Source: Erigeron canadensis (Eukaryota; Streptophyta; Magnoliopsida; Asterales; Asteraceae). From it: a stretch of 64,000 bases of DNA. Position numbers and translations under genes: made by a program. This document shows, in pieces, positions 21,291 to 34,000 of the stretch (position 1 is its first letter; each line of letters opens with the position of its first letter). The notes under the pieces were generated by a model. That model had not been told where the DNA came from. It ran no database searches and saw nothing but the letters and a program-made list of their open reading frames with translations. Where the stretch lies: the NCBI RefSeq assembly GCF_010389155.1, contig NC_057768.1, positions 5,392,501 through 5,456,500 on the forward strand. The letters are read 5' to 3'.

Positions 21291-21645
21291 TAATACTTAG
21301 CGTTTTATGTAAAATTGCACCAAAAACAGGGGAATCCCTTAGTGTCAGACCACGTGTAATTCTCAAATAGTGTTTTGCTATCTACACACCGGCCAAACGC
21401 GGCGTTTTATGTAAAACGGGGTATAAAACAAGGAGTTTTACATAAAACGAGGCGTTCAACTAATACTTAGTGTTTTATGTAAAATGGCACCAAAACCTGG
21501 GGAATGACACCTGTCATTCCCTTGATATGAGTGTCATACCACATGTAATTCTCAAATAGTGTTTTGCTATCTACACACCGGCAAAACGCGGCATTTTATG
21601 TAAAACGAGGTATAAAACGGAGAGTTTTAGATAAAAATGGGGCGT
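21291..21645. repeat. 170-bp tandem duplication with CGTTTTATGTAAAACG motifs
   Basis: Two copies start TAATACTTAG at 21291 and 21461. Each contains repeated GTTTTATGTAAAACG words in both orientations, plus CAAATAGTGTTTTGCTATC. The second copy is slightly longer. It may be a decayed transposon end; no inverted terminal repeat or duplication is evident. Confidence 0.75.
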
Positions 21646-21980
21646 TTTGGTAGTGTTTGCTTCAAACAGTTGATGTGTGTAGATAGCCCGTCCTTATGTA
21701 TATAATACTTTGTTAATTAATAAATTTTGTTATTTGTTGTTATAGAAATAATTAAATTTTTGGTCTACTTGGTAAAAAAAATTAACAAAAATGGTCCTCA
21801 AATGGATAGCCTTAATAGTCAAATAGACAACTGTTAATCTAAGGTATTGTACGAGTAGGATTTGAAAAGTTTAGATATGGTCCGAGTAGAGATTCAAAAT
21901 ATTGTACCAAAAGAGTAATCAGGGGTATACTTCAAGTACATCTGTAGAAGTTACTCTAAGTTTAATAATTAAAAACAAAT
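21646..21980. other. Intergenic, no gene seen
   Basis: AT-rich spacer between the tandem duplication and a MITE, with no supported feature. Confidence 0.4.
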
Positions 21981-22257
21981 TACTCGTACTAAACAATGGC
22001 AGGTGGTTTTTTTTAATTGTGTCGAGTTTTGAATATTCAAAGTCTATTTTTGGTAAGTTTGACCTTAAATATTTCTTATTGTAATATATAATACTTGGCA
22101 AAAGTTATACTCAATGGAAACACATCTAAACCTCAATATATTCATATAACTTTCACCAAGTATCACGCAATAAAAATAAAAATATTTTTGGTCAAAGTTG
22201 TAAAGAAAGGACTTTGAAAATTCAAAATTGGATACTATTAATGGGATAGAAAGAGTA
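21981..22257. mobile_element. Stowaway-type MITE, decayed
   Basis: Both ends read TACTC inward, and the right end gives TACTCTTTCTATCCCATTAA when reversed, close to the common TACTCCCTCCGTCCCA Stowaway end. Inner inverted repeats of about 46 bp (22018-22063 with 22192-22237) match at roughly three quarters of positions. TA forms the presumed duplication. There is no coding capacity. Confidence 0.6.
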
Positions 22258-22423
22258 TATGTAAAAAGCTTCAAAATTTTATGTCCTCTTCGAAAATGTT
22301 TCCAAATCTAGAATCAGATTTACCCGACCTCCCTTATTGTTGGACAAGTTATCCCTCATATCCACGTCACATGTATTAAATACATGTTAAATTAGTATAG
22401 TTTTAAAATTATTTACCAAACTT

Positions 22424-24037
22424 CACTACAAGAAATCCGGTTTTTTACGACGAACTTTTATGCGACGAAAAGGGTTTCGTCGCAAAAAACCAGCTAAACG
22501 ATAAACAAATTTACTTTTTGACTTTCGCAGTCAAACTTAAAAATTGGCGACGGATTTTTGCGACAAAAATGTTTATTGCGACGAAATAATTATAGTTTTG
22601 AATTTTTTACGGAAAATAGTTTATTGCGACGAAATTTTTTCGTCGCAATATGTTTTTCTAAACATTTTTTAATTTTTATATAGCTAAACACAGGTGAAGA
22701 AATTTTCCCGCCAAGTTTTTTGCAACGAAAAAATAATAATTATGATTCTTTTAAAAAAAATGTTTTTTGCGACAAAATGTTTTCGTCGCAATGTATTTTT
22801 CCCAACAATTTTTTATTTTTATCTTTGCCGCGGGGGTGAAGAAATTTTCCCGCCAAGTTTTTTAGTGTTTTAAAAGGTTGAAAATGACATAAATCCATTC
22901 ACTAATCTCTATAACTTTTTTTGTTTTTTAGTGTTTTATATAATCCAATATCATTGACCAAGTATTGTTAACAACACTTATAAAATAATTTAATGATTAA
23001 ATATGAGCCATAATAGCGGTATCTTATTATTAGAAAATATCAATAAATTTATATATATAGATATAGATATATTTAACAAATAAGCAAAAATCGTACATTT
23101 ATTTAGATGATAATGTCACATCATCTTTTTCATAACCTCTATTAATTATATATATTAATTATATATATAGATGTGTTATTATAAAAATGTGAAAAAAGTG
23201 ATTAAGTTTATGGATTTTATATAAGTAAATATACTTTTTATTTATTTTACTTACAAATAATTTTAATATCTATAAATATATATATATATATAATCAAAAA
23301 ATTATTATTTATTTTATAAACATATATAAATTACATTGTAAACATTACTAGCAAAATTATATTTATTTATTTTATTTTATATAAATACAAGTAAGTCTTA
23401 TATATATTCTTAAAAGGCCAAATAATAACAATAAAATCAGCCCAATACACTAACCTAAAGCTCAAACCCATAAAAAAAACCCTAACTATATAAACCTTAC
23501 CTCCACCTTATCCTTCACTTCATCCCCACTAAAACACACACCAACCTATCTCCCTCTCTCTCACCCCCATCATAAATCCGGCCAACCACCGACGTTCGTC
23601 GCCCAGATATGAGCGTCGCCGCATTCAGTCACCGGAATTTGTACATTCACTACGATCTTGCCCGTTACATCCTCTTTATAACCATCTAATGTTTTTCCCA
23701 CCCTTTACTACTGCTACCGCCCTCCACCACCGTGGCCGCCTCCAGTCATCGAAAAATAGCCGACAGACACCACCACGACCGGTAGGTTTTTTTTACTTTT
23801 TTTTTCAGTTTTTCATTTGTTTAATTATAGTTTTGTTTATAACTTTTGTTTTCATTTTTCTTTTGATTTCAGTTTTCTAGCCACTACCACTCACCACTCC
23901 AAACGTCGGACCACTACAACCATACTACCCTGCCACACCACCATACGTCGCACCACCCACCACAGCCGTTATAACTTGGTATTTTTTCTTGCCTTTGTTT
24001 TATTTTGATCATCATTTTCTTTTGTTATATTCATTCG

Positions 24038-24072
<35 letters not shown>

Positions 24073-24741
24073 TATTTGTAAATCAATTTCTAGATTTATT
24101 AATTATTTATTATTTGAATATTTTCAGATTTATTGGAGGAGCAAAAATGTGAAAATTTTATTTTTTATTGTTGTATAATTTATTATAAATGTAATTTGTT
24201 ATGCAATTATTGTTGATGTATCAATGGTATCATGAATGTGTGATTTAATGTATAATTATTTGATTGTTTTATTGCAAATTAAATATGTTAGATTTTAGTG
24301 GAATTGTTGGATGATTGAAATAAATAAGTATATTTTTCTTATAAAAATTATTGAGTTTTGATTTTTTTACTATTTTGGTAGTATGATTTTTTTTTTTTTC
24401 ATTTTCCCTCCAATTGTATTTATTTCCCCTCCATTTTTTAGTTGAAAAATTCAAACAAAAATTTTGCACAAAAATAAAATATAATATAATATTCAGTTTT
24501 GTACATGTTTTTTGCGACAAAACTTTTCGTCGCGAAAAAGAATTTGCGACAAAAAAAATTCGTCGCGAAACACAATTTCATTTTCTTTTCCATTTTCTTG
24601 TAAAAAGTGGGACCCACAAAACTTCGTCGCAAAATGTTTTTTGCGTTAACTTTTTTGCGACGACATTTTTCGTCGCAAATGATTTTTTACGACGAAAATG
24701 GTAAATTTTGCGATGAAAAGTTCGTCGCAAAAAACCTAGTG
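22424..24741. mobile_element. Non-autonomous CACTA (En/Spm) element
   Basis: It begins CACTACAAGAAATCCGG and ends CCTAGTG, so the inverted ends share CACTA and a TTTTTTxCGACGAAC stretch. Both subterminal zones (22440-22810 and 24500-24735) are packed with GCGACGAAA / TTTCGTCGC motifs, the usual transposase sites. The interior (22850-24480) has no recognisable transposase. It includes AT microsatellites (about 23278-23292 and 24037-24070) and a CT-rich patch at 23500-23780. Flanking triplets CTT and GCT do not match, so the 3-bp duplication has decayed or a border is slightly off. Confidence 0.8.
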
Positions 24742-25121
24742 GCTAGTATATTTATCTCTTTGATTTTGCGTTTTATTTTCATTTTCAATTGAAGGCTGCA
24801 AATATTAACAATATTATTTTCATATAAGCATAAAAGGGAAACAATTAACCAATGGTTGATAAAGATGTTAACTCAACTCAATCTTGTCACCCATGTATAC
24901 AGAGAAATTTTCTTAACATTTCAATCTTTATAAAACTAATAAGACTCATAAATGAAAAAAGTTTTTTCTTCATTATATTCTTTTAAGTTTTGCAAAATTT
25001 GGATAATGTTGTTAATGTATTTGCAGGCTTTGATTGAAGGTAACCTTCGATAAGCCAATCACAAAACTAAATTAAAATTCTTGGATATAAACATGATTTT
25101 GAATATAATTATTCTGCATTT
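24742..25121. other. Spacer between CACTA and Sirevirus-like element
   Basis: AT-rich sequence with no recognisable gene. Its last bases, CATTT (25117-25121), form the left target-site duplication of the large Copia element. Confidence 0.5.
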
Positions 25122-25760
25122 TGAAAGTCCCACGTTTGCATAGATTAAGTTAAATCACAACTAATGTAAACTTAATTAAGTAAACACAAACAAATAAAGT
25201 AAACACGTTTAACTATATGTATATATTAATTAAACAGTGAATACATGGTTGGTTTACAAAGAAAAAAAAAAGAAAAATACTTGTTAAGTTTTTGACACAC
25301 AAAAACTTAGATGTTCTACAATAATAAGAAACACACAAAGTGACAATTGCAGAACTGCACTAACAAGAGTTGCGGCTACGTCAAGTGATTCCTTATATAG
25401 GAAGAGATGGGAATCACATGACAACCCAATAGATGTTGACACCTCAAGGTTGTCAACCATCTATTGGTGGATCTCTCAGATCTGCAGGGTTCTCTGTCTT
25501 CATCTTGTTTGTTTCCAAATCCGGTATGAGAGAGAATGACCCAGGTACCGTTTCGGTACATGATCACATGTCTTCAATCTTCTTGATCAACACGTGTCTT
25601 TAGGACCATTCTTCTTATCTTCATTTTCCCGCCCATATTTGACTTACAAATATAATGGTGAGTCATTGAACTTATCCTTTAACTCGAAGATAATGTAGGT
25701 CGCTGAGAGCTCGCTGATGAAGTGCCTCGCTGAGTCTCTCAGCGAATCCATGACTCAACA
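25122..25760 (-). repeat. 3' LTR of the 13.3-kb element
   Basis: On the minus strand it runs TGTTGAGTCATGG to GGGACTTTCA. A TATA box (CCTATATAAGG, near 25395-25405) marks the likely start of LTR transcription. Confidence 0.93.
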
Positions 25761-25770
25761 ATCTCCCCCT
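25761..25770 (-). other. Polypurine tract
   Basis: The minus strand reads AGGGGGAGAT immediately before the 3' LTR. Confidence 0.8.
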
Positions 25771-25903
25771 ATTCGCTGAGGAGACTTAGCTGAGAGTGAG
25801 TCATATGGGCTTGGAGAAATTTACAAGATAGATAGATGGAAACGCTGATTTTATATATGACAAAATTGTTACACAATATAAACATTACAAACAAATAGGC
25901 TAA

Positions 25904-28900
25904 CTACTCCCACATGCATTCTTCCTTAGCCTTGATCAGATCAGCATCTCCTTGCCTTTCTGGCTTCAACAGTTCTTGATCTATCATCTTCACAAACTCT
26001 TGATTTTTGGAGGATCTGATGCAATACTTTCTAATCTTTATAAGGAATGCTGAAGAGGCAAGGCCAATTTCATTTGTTCGAAAGAAGAGTTCGTGACCAT
26101 GAACATTGCAAAAGCATAGTCCTCCCAGCTTCTCATCATATGCTCCATCGACAAAAAGAGTTCTTGAAGGCATTTTAAGGTTAAGAAGTGGCTCTTCTTC
26201 AATGTTAGATTTTGGGACAGCCCTGAGAATAGAGGGAAGCTGAGAGACTGCGTATCCAGCAGCTGTCCTTTTGATGCCACTTTTTGGTTGCTGAGGAGGA
26301 GGAGGAGGATAAGGATGTCTGGCAGAGCTGAGTAAAAAGTCTTTTACCTTGTACTTTCTTTCTTTACTTCTAATATCTTTAATTTGCTCTCCAGCCATCT
26401 TGAGTAAAGGATCATATTGTGGGCTCTTTTTATCCCTTATGAGCTTGAAGATTTCTATCCATTCAGTTGGCCCAAGTGTAGCAGGTTTGACATTTTTTAG
26501 ATTGTACAACTTGGGCATACCTTTTCCTTGCAAGCTTAAATTCATACCTTGCTGAGTGAGAGTAGGAGTGACTTTAATAATTTCTTCTTTTCTTTGTCTT
26601 ATTTCTCTTGAAGCAAGATAAGCAACCTGACTCTCCACCAAGGTCTTTAATCTCTTTACAAAAAATAACTCTTCATCCTTTTTAAGTGCCTCCAAGCCCA
26701 AACTCCTTGTTTCTTCATCAGAACCTTTTAATTCCTCATTAACAATCTGCTCACTGATGAACTTGGTTGAAAGCTCTTCTTCTTTCTTTCTACTTAGCAT
26801 TTCATGTCGACGAACGACTTCTTCTGGAGAAAGATCAGTAGAGGCAGTTGTTGTTTTTGGAAAGGCTCCAACCATCAATTTTTCTTGCTGACGAGGTTTG
26901 GGTGGCTTGTTTTGAGAAACCATGACTACTTTACCTTTGTCAGCAAATCTCTTTTCAAGAGCAGCATGGAACTCAGAAGTTGGTTTAAAAGAGGATACAT
27001 TGATTAGCCTCGCTGACACAACCTCAGCAGGCTTTGGAACAACTTCAGTAAGACCAGCTGGCCCCTTCTCAGCTGTCTTCTCAGCTGCCTCTTTATTTAC
27101 TTGCTCCCCCTCAACGTTAGCTGCCGGTTCATCAACCTTCTCAGCATTTGCTTCAACTTCAATATTTTGGGACACAGGGGGAGCATTTTCAACTTGAACT
27201 TTATTTGTTGGGACCTCCTCAGCCGTTTTCTCCCCCTTGGAAGTAGCTGAGGTATCAGCAGCTTCCATTTTCGATTTAAGGAGGCCCAACATCTCATGCA
27301 TCATACCTTTAAGCTCACCAACTTCTTTTTCAAGTTGAAGAGTTCTATCATCAGAAGTGGCAGCAGAAGAAGAAGATTGTGGTTTTAGAGAAGAGATTTC
27401 CTTGGTAAGAATGGTGAGAAAATTATCTTGATGTTTGGAGAAAGTGGAGACGGTATGATTGAGTTGATTTAGATGGGCAGTGAAGAGAATGTTTGATTGA
27501 GAGAGTGATTTAGCGAAGAAACAAGACCAGGCACCTCAGTGGCCAAGTTAGATTTCAGAAATTCATTTTTCAAGTTTTCAAGGGATGCTGAGATAGAAGT
27601 GTTTGAAATACTAACCCTTTTCATGCTGGCGTCCAATAAGGTTTGATTTTGGCGAAGAAGGCGCTCGTGGGTTAGCTCGCTTGCACGATGAGCTTTCTTG
27701 ATGCCAAATATGTTGTCTTTAAGTTCAGCTAGCTCATCTTGCAATGTATCGTTCCAAGCGACCAACTCATCAAACTTCGCCCATGCTCCCAAATTAAGCT
27801 CAGCCACTTTGTCAACTAACCATGCATATAAGTAGCCATGTCTATTCCCTTGACTTTGGCATACTTGCACCCTTCTTAAGATTTCTTGCAACTGGTAGGT
27901 TTTCACATAATCCAAACCAGGCAAGTTGATAGCAGTAAAGGCAGTGGTCGCTTCTTGAGGAGAAGGTACTTTTAGGACCTTCAGCGACACTGGGTACTTA
28001 CAACACGGAAGGCCAAAGAAATCAGGATGGTGTAATGGTGGCACTTCCATGATGATTTCATCATCCAATTCGTCAACCTCAACATATATTGCTGGCTTCA
28101 TTTTCACCATTTTGCACATCATAACTCTTTTTTGAAGCTCAACATCATCTAATTCAAGTTCAAATTTTCCAAAGTGACCATCAAGTTCAAAGTCAGCAGT
28201 GGGCTTTGGGGAGAATCTGGGAGGTGGTGGCATATCACCAAGAGACTCTGGGACATCACCAAAATGATTGGGAAAAGAAATAAGCACATATCCCAAGTCT
28301 TCAGCCAGAAACCCGCTAACAACATCTTCTTCACTTTCTTCAGCTGCAGCGAGTGTGATTTCAGCATCATCATCCAAGGGGTCAAACTTGCTGCCAGCTT
28401 CTTCATCTGTAACATTTCCAAAGATATTTGTCTCGGTCCCTGCAAAAGCATTTTCCAAGACAGGAGTAGATGGAGGGTTAAGGGAACCTGGTGCCTCAAC
28501 CTCAGTGTGTTGTTCCACCAAGATATCATCGGCCGCAGAATTTGTTGACTCTAGCATCACCTGTGATCTGGCTGCTGTCAACGACTCAGAAGGTATTTGA
28601 GATGAAGGGGGAATATTTATTTGGGGTGGAGTTGGACTTTGACCTCTAGTGGGTTGGGGTGACCCAATTTCTTCACCAACCTCTCCTACAGAAATTTGAG
28701 GTGGTTGCCTGCTGTTCCCATTTAACTCGTCAACAACCTGTTGGGAGGCTGCTGATGGGGTGGCTTGGGTACTAGTGTCCTTGGGCGTAGAGGACATCCT
28801 AACCTTTGGTCTGCCCTTTGGTTCACTCCGCTTTCGTTTTGGGACGACAGCGGAGGGTGAAGATTGAATATTTTGTGTTGGGGATGCTGCCTTAGCTTTA

Positions 28901-29918
28901 AGTTTGGTCTTTTTAGAGGCTTTGGAGGTCGCTGGGGGGTTTTCCAGCGAGTCAGCCTCTGAAGGCACATCTGCATCCACGGCGACCGTACCAGCCACTT
29001 CATCAGAAAGAAGTGCTGCCTCCCAGTCGCTGTCTTTCGGGTATAAAGAAGGGTTAAGAGAGAAGAGTACCTCTTTGATATGAGAAGTGAGGCGAGCAAC
29101 AGTGATCTTAGCAGGTTGCTTATAGATGTTGTTCCCAACCCTTGCAATTGGGATTGTTGAAGCGTCTGGCAGCAAGTAAGCATCACCAAGTGCTTCCTTG
29201 AAAATCACCAAAAATAATCTAACAAAGGGCACTGTATGTGACCTATTGTTTAGAGAGATCTTGTTCTTCATATCATTGAAGATCAAAAAGCCATAGTCAA
29301 CAAACCTCCCTTCTGCAAGAGCATGAATCATTGGCATAGAAGTAGTGGATGCCTGATTATAAGATCCAGAATTTCCACCCATACATTGAATTACATGTGT
29401 AAAAAGAACTCTCCAGATCCCTGGAAGATTTTGCTTTAGAGGATCGTTGTGGATCGTTGCTGGAGGGTTCTTTAGGTTATAGTTGAACCCAATCGACGGC
29501 AGCCATGCTTTCTATTCACTTTCAGTAGCAGGCTCCACAAATTTATTTTTATCGGTTTCTTGAGGAAACCCAAAAGTTTGGCGAAGGGACGCCGGAGTAA
29601 TAGTGATGGTTTTCGTCTCTTCCCTAACTGTACCACTGATGGACTTAGTTTCATCATTATAATTACACGTCCACCAGAATTCTCTAAGAAGATGAACAAA
29701 GATCTTCTTAGCATTGGCTTATATCCTTTTGTACCTTTTGGTACGTCAAACGAGCCAAGATGGTTGTTAGGTTTAACAACCATCTCTGATGCAGCAAAAG
29801 AGATTTTGGAAGATTTAACAACATTAGAAGAAGGAGAATAAGTAGAACAATTTAAGTAAGATTTTGGAATTTGTTTAGTGGCGGCGGAAGCAGACGGAGT
29901 TTCAGATGAGGAAGCCAT
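25904..29918 (-). pseudogene. Third coding region of the 13.3-kb element (env-like position)
   Basis: About 1,330 codons run from ATG at 29918 to the stop at 25904 in the same direction as pol. The first 300 or so residues have an ordered, globular look (EGRFVDYGFLIFND, VPFVRLFLVIFKEALGD, LTSHIKEVLFSLNPSLYP). The middle is Ser/Pro/Glu-rich, and the end is Lys/Glu-rich with heptad-like coiled coils. I see no signal peptide or clear membrane segment, so envelope function is not supported by sequence. Breaks: a frameshift near 29715, TAG at about 29513, and a frameshift near 27490. Known Sireviruses carry such a region of unknown role. Confidence 0.75.
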
Positions 29919-30073
29919 TGAAAAGATTTACAAGGAGATTGGAAGATGAATAGATCAAAAGAAGGAGATAATATGATTAAGAAAAGATGAATACTTTGAG
30001 AGACTTTAAGAGATTTGAGAGAAGATGAATAGTTGAAAGAAAGCGTGAAAGTGGAAATATGAGTATGAGTTTG

Positions 30074-30106
30074 TATATATAGGGTATGGTGATGGAACAC
30101 GATTGG
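30074..30106 (-). promoter_or_regulatory. Possible internal promoter for the third coding region
   Basis: On the minus strand CCAATC (30101-30106) is followed by CTATATATAC (TATA core 30074-30081), about 155 bases before the ATG at 29918. The intervening leader is CT-rich, as in plant 5' UTRs. This layout looks like a Pol II promoter independent of the LTR. Function is inferred from motif arrangement only. Confidence 0.45.
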
Positions 30107-30682
30107 TCAAATGAAAAGACAAAAGGGTTTTTCTCTCTCTCTCCTCGTTTTCAAACTGTACAGTTGTTTTTAACAACTGTCAAAGATATATGTATATATA
30201 AAAAATATTTCTGTGAGTAACGTTTTTTAAAAAAAAATATTTACAAATACTTGAGTGTGCCCGGATTCTGACTGAGAGGTGTGAAAGAAAGACAAGCAAG
30301 CCCCCAAAGGCACGTGTCGTTTATGCGTCAGACAGAGCCAGACAGTCATATGCACAGTAACAGCCTCAAGTGGACAGGTGACGTACTCAAGAGAAACAAG
30401 TGGGTAAATTTTAGTTTGGAATTATATAACAGATGGCTCAAAAGAGTGCCACATTACCAACATAGTTGCATCCAAAATAGTTAGTTTCAGATGTAGTCCT
30501 ATGTTTTATTTAATATCGAAAAGATATGTATGATAATAATTTATTTATAAAATGCTTCAGCACCTCTTTTTAAGAGAAGGATTTATTTTTGGTGCTGAGA
30601 CATATTTTTAGAGAATGAAGGTTAGTGATCTTATGACTAACATAAGGTTGCTGATAAAACAATTTTTGGCAAATTGTCAGCC

Positions 30683-31000
30683 ATCAACGGATTTTATAGG
30701 TCTTTACCAATAGCCGTTTGCTGATGGACTAGATGAAGACTTTTAGCTCTTCATTGCTTTTATTTTGCTTTTTCCTAAAGCAACAAGGATGAACGGATTT
30801 TAGAAGTCTTTACCAATAACCGTTTGCTATTGGACTAGATGGAAACTTTTGGCTATCCATTGCCTTTGTTTTGCTTTTTCCCAAAGCAACAGGGATCAAC
30901 GGATTTTAGAAGTCTTTACCAATAACCGTTTGCTATTGGACTAGATGGAAACTTTTGGCTTTCCATTGCCTTTGTTTTGCTTTTTCCCAAAGCAACAGGG
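30683..31000. repeat. Three tandem copies of a 106-bp unit
   Basis: Units start at 30683, 30789 and 30895 with ATCAACGGATTTTA-like sequence and end CAAAGCAACAGGG. Copies two and three are almost identical and copy one is more diverged. The array sits between the pol stop and the third coding region of the large Copia element, so it is part of the element. Confidence 0.92.
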
Positions 31001-31046
31001 ATCGGCGAGTAAGACAAACTCACTTGCTGAGTAGCAGACATGACAG

Positions 31047-34000
31047 TCATGTCGCTGATTCTCCATTCAGCATTCCTAATTTGCTTACAAGCAGTTTGAA
31101 TCTAGTTTCATCCAAGGGTTTAGTAAAGATGTCAGCTAGTTGATCATCAGTTGGAATGAAATAGATTTCAACATCTCCTTTCATGACATGATCACGAATG
31201 AAGTGATATCGAATATCAATATGCTTAGTTTTGGAGTGCTAAACAGGATTGTGTGTACTAGCAATAGCACTTGTATTATCACACATGATTGGAATTTTAG
31301 AGTATTCCAGATCGTAATCAGTGAGTTGATGCTTCATCCAAAGCATTTGGGCACAACAACTCGCTGCAGAAACATATTCTGCTTCAGCTGTGGAGATGGA
31401 GATAGTATGTTGCTTTTTACTGGTCCAACTAGTTAGTCTTCCTCCCAGCAATTGCCAACCACCACTGGTGCTTTTTCGATCAAGCATGCATCCAGCATAG
31501 TCAGAATCTGAGAAGCCAACAAGATCGAAGTTAGAATCTCTAGGATACCAAAGACCCAAGGTGGGTGTACCTTTAAGATATTTGAAGATTCGCTTTACAG
31601 CGAGGAGGTGAGACTCTCGTGGAGAGGCCTGATAGCGAGCCAATCATACCTCTGTAATAAGTGGGATTTATATGCTTCCCATCTGGGTCAGCATGAAGAT
31701 TATTGGGAGGAGACATAGGTGTGCGTTTGGGAGTGACATGGGTGAAGTCAAATTTATGCAACATGTCCCTAATGTATTTTTCTTGGTTGATGAAAATGCC
31801 TGTGGGAAGTTTCTTAATTTGTAAACCTAGGAAGGAGGTTAACTCACCCATCATACTCATTTCAAACATGCTTGACATAAGAGTACTAAACTTCTTACAC
31901 AGTTTAGGAGAAAGGGAACCAAAGATATGTCATCGACATATATTTGAACATACAAAGCATGAGCTTTCTCTTTGAAAATAAAGAGAGTGCTATCTATGGT
32001 TCCTCTATGAAAGCCATGGTCTAAAAGAAAGGTAGAAAGGGTATCATACCAGGCTCTGGGAGCCTGTTTGAGACCATAAAGAGCTTTATTGAACTTATAA
32101 ACATAGTGAGGATGCTTTGGATCCTCAAAACCAGGAGGCTACTTGACATAGACCTCTTCATCAAGAGTACCATTTAGAAATGCACTCTTGACGTCCATTT
32201 GATAGACAATGAAGCCTTTATAAGCAGCGTGAGCGAGAAAGAAGCGAATAGCCTCAAGACGAGCGATTGGGGCAAAGGTTTCATCATAGTCAATGCCTTC
32301 AGCTTGAGTATATCCTTGTGCCACCAGTCTGGCTTTGTTGCGGACAACAATACCAGCTTCATCCATTTTGTTCCTATACACCCATCGAGTACCAATGGGT
32401 TCCTTACATGGAGGAGGAACTAGAAACCAAACATGATTTCTTTCAAATTGGGTAAGTTCCTCTTGCATGGCTTCAACCCAAGAGGGATCAGCCATTGCTT
32501 CTCCAATGTTAGAAGGAACAGTTTGAGAAAGAAAATTGACATAGAGACAAATATTACTTGTCGTTGATCTGGTTTGAACACCATTGGTTGGATTTCCAAT
32601 TACATGGTCAAGTGGGTGGTCAGCAGTCCATTTGAGTGCAGGAGAATGAATGGAAGAGTAGGTAGGCGCAGTGGATGAGGTGGAGATAGGATCACCAGTA
32701 ACTATTGGATAGCTAGAGAGATCAACAGTTAGAATTGGTTCAAGATTGCTGACAGGAGAGTCACTGACAGGTTCTTCTTGCTGAGGATTGTCATCCTCAG
32801 CGTCCCCTAAATCAGGATTCGCTGAGGCGTCATGGAAGACATCATCAGCGATACTGTCAGTTTCTTGAACAACTTCAGGTGAAGAATTGCTGATGGAGTT
32901 CTTTTGTATTGACCTAAGAAGTGGCTCAACTGGATCTACTGAGTAGATATGAGCAGCAATATAGTCAATATTGGAAGTCTCAATTTGAGAAGGTTCAGCA
33001 GAGGGAGTGTCAACAATTGATTGAGTAGCTGACACTTCAGGTAGATCAGCGAGATCACTGAGAATATCATCAACAGATGATTGTTTGGGAAGATCGCTCA
33101 AAGCTGAACAACTTTCGTCAAAAGTAACATGAATTGATTCATCAACCTTTTGAGTGCGAGTATTAAACACTTTGAAAGCTTTGCTAATTGAAGAATATCC
33201 CAAAAAGTAGCTGTCATCAGCTTTGGGATCGAATTTTTCTAAATGATCCTTATTATTAAGGATGAAGACTGGGCAACCAAATACATGGAAATACCCAATT
33301 TGGGGTTTCTTGCCTTTGAGAACTTCATAAGCAGTCTTATCATGTCTCTTGACAATAAGACACCTATTTTGAGTATGGCAAGCAGTACTAACTGCTTCAG
33401 CCCAAAATTTTGAAAAAAGAGACGATTCGCTGAGCATGGTCCTAGCAACTTCTATGAGAGTTCTATTTCTCCTTTCAGCTACTCCATTTTGCTCAGGAGT
33501 TCTAACAGAAGAAAAGTTTTGTGCAATCCCTTGATCATCACAAAAACTTTCAAGACTTTGGTTACGAAACTCAGTACCATGATCACTTCTGAGTTCTTTG
33601 ACACGAATGCTGTTGAGGTTTTCCATCTTTTTAATGAAATTGATAATTTCTTTAGCAGCATCACTCTTAGAATGAAGGAAAATTGTCCAAGTGTATCGTG
33701 AATATTCATCCACAATAACTAAGGTATATCTGCTACCCCTTAAACTTTGAACATTTACAGGACCAAAGAGGTCCATGTGGAGAAGATGGAAACAGCCATT
33801 GATTGAGTTGGCTAGTTTAGTTTTGAAAGTGGCTCGGTGGCTTTTACCCTTTTCACAGGCACCATAGAGCCTGTCCTTCTCATAAGATAGAGGAGGAAGG
33901 CCTCGAACAAGATTTTTCTTGGCAAGAGAGTTAATGGTTTTAAAGTTGACATGCGACATACGCTTGTGCCATAACCAATTAATTTGAGAGGCATCCTTAG

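Noticed and set aside
23689..24008. Overlapping His/Thr-rich and Phe-rich frames in the CACTA element
   Set aside because: Low-complexity translations of CAC-rich and T-rich DNA, with no domain.
25904..29918. Reading the third coding region as a host gene or a true envelope gene
   Set aside because: It sits inside the LTR pair, on the pol strand, and has no signal peptide or membrane helix that I can see.
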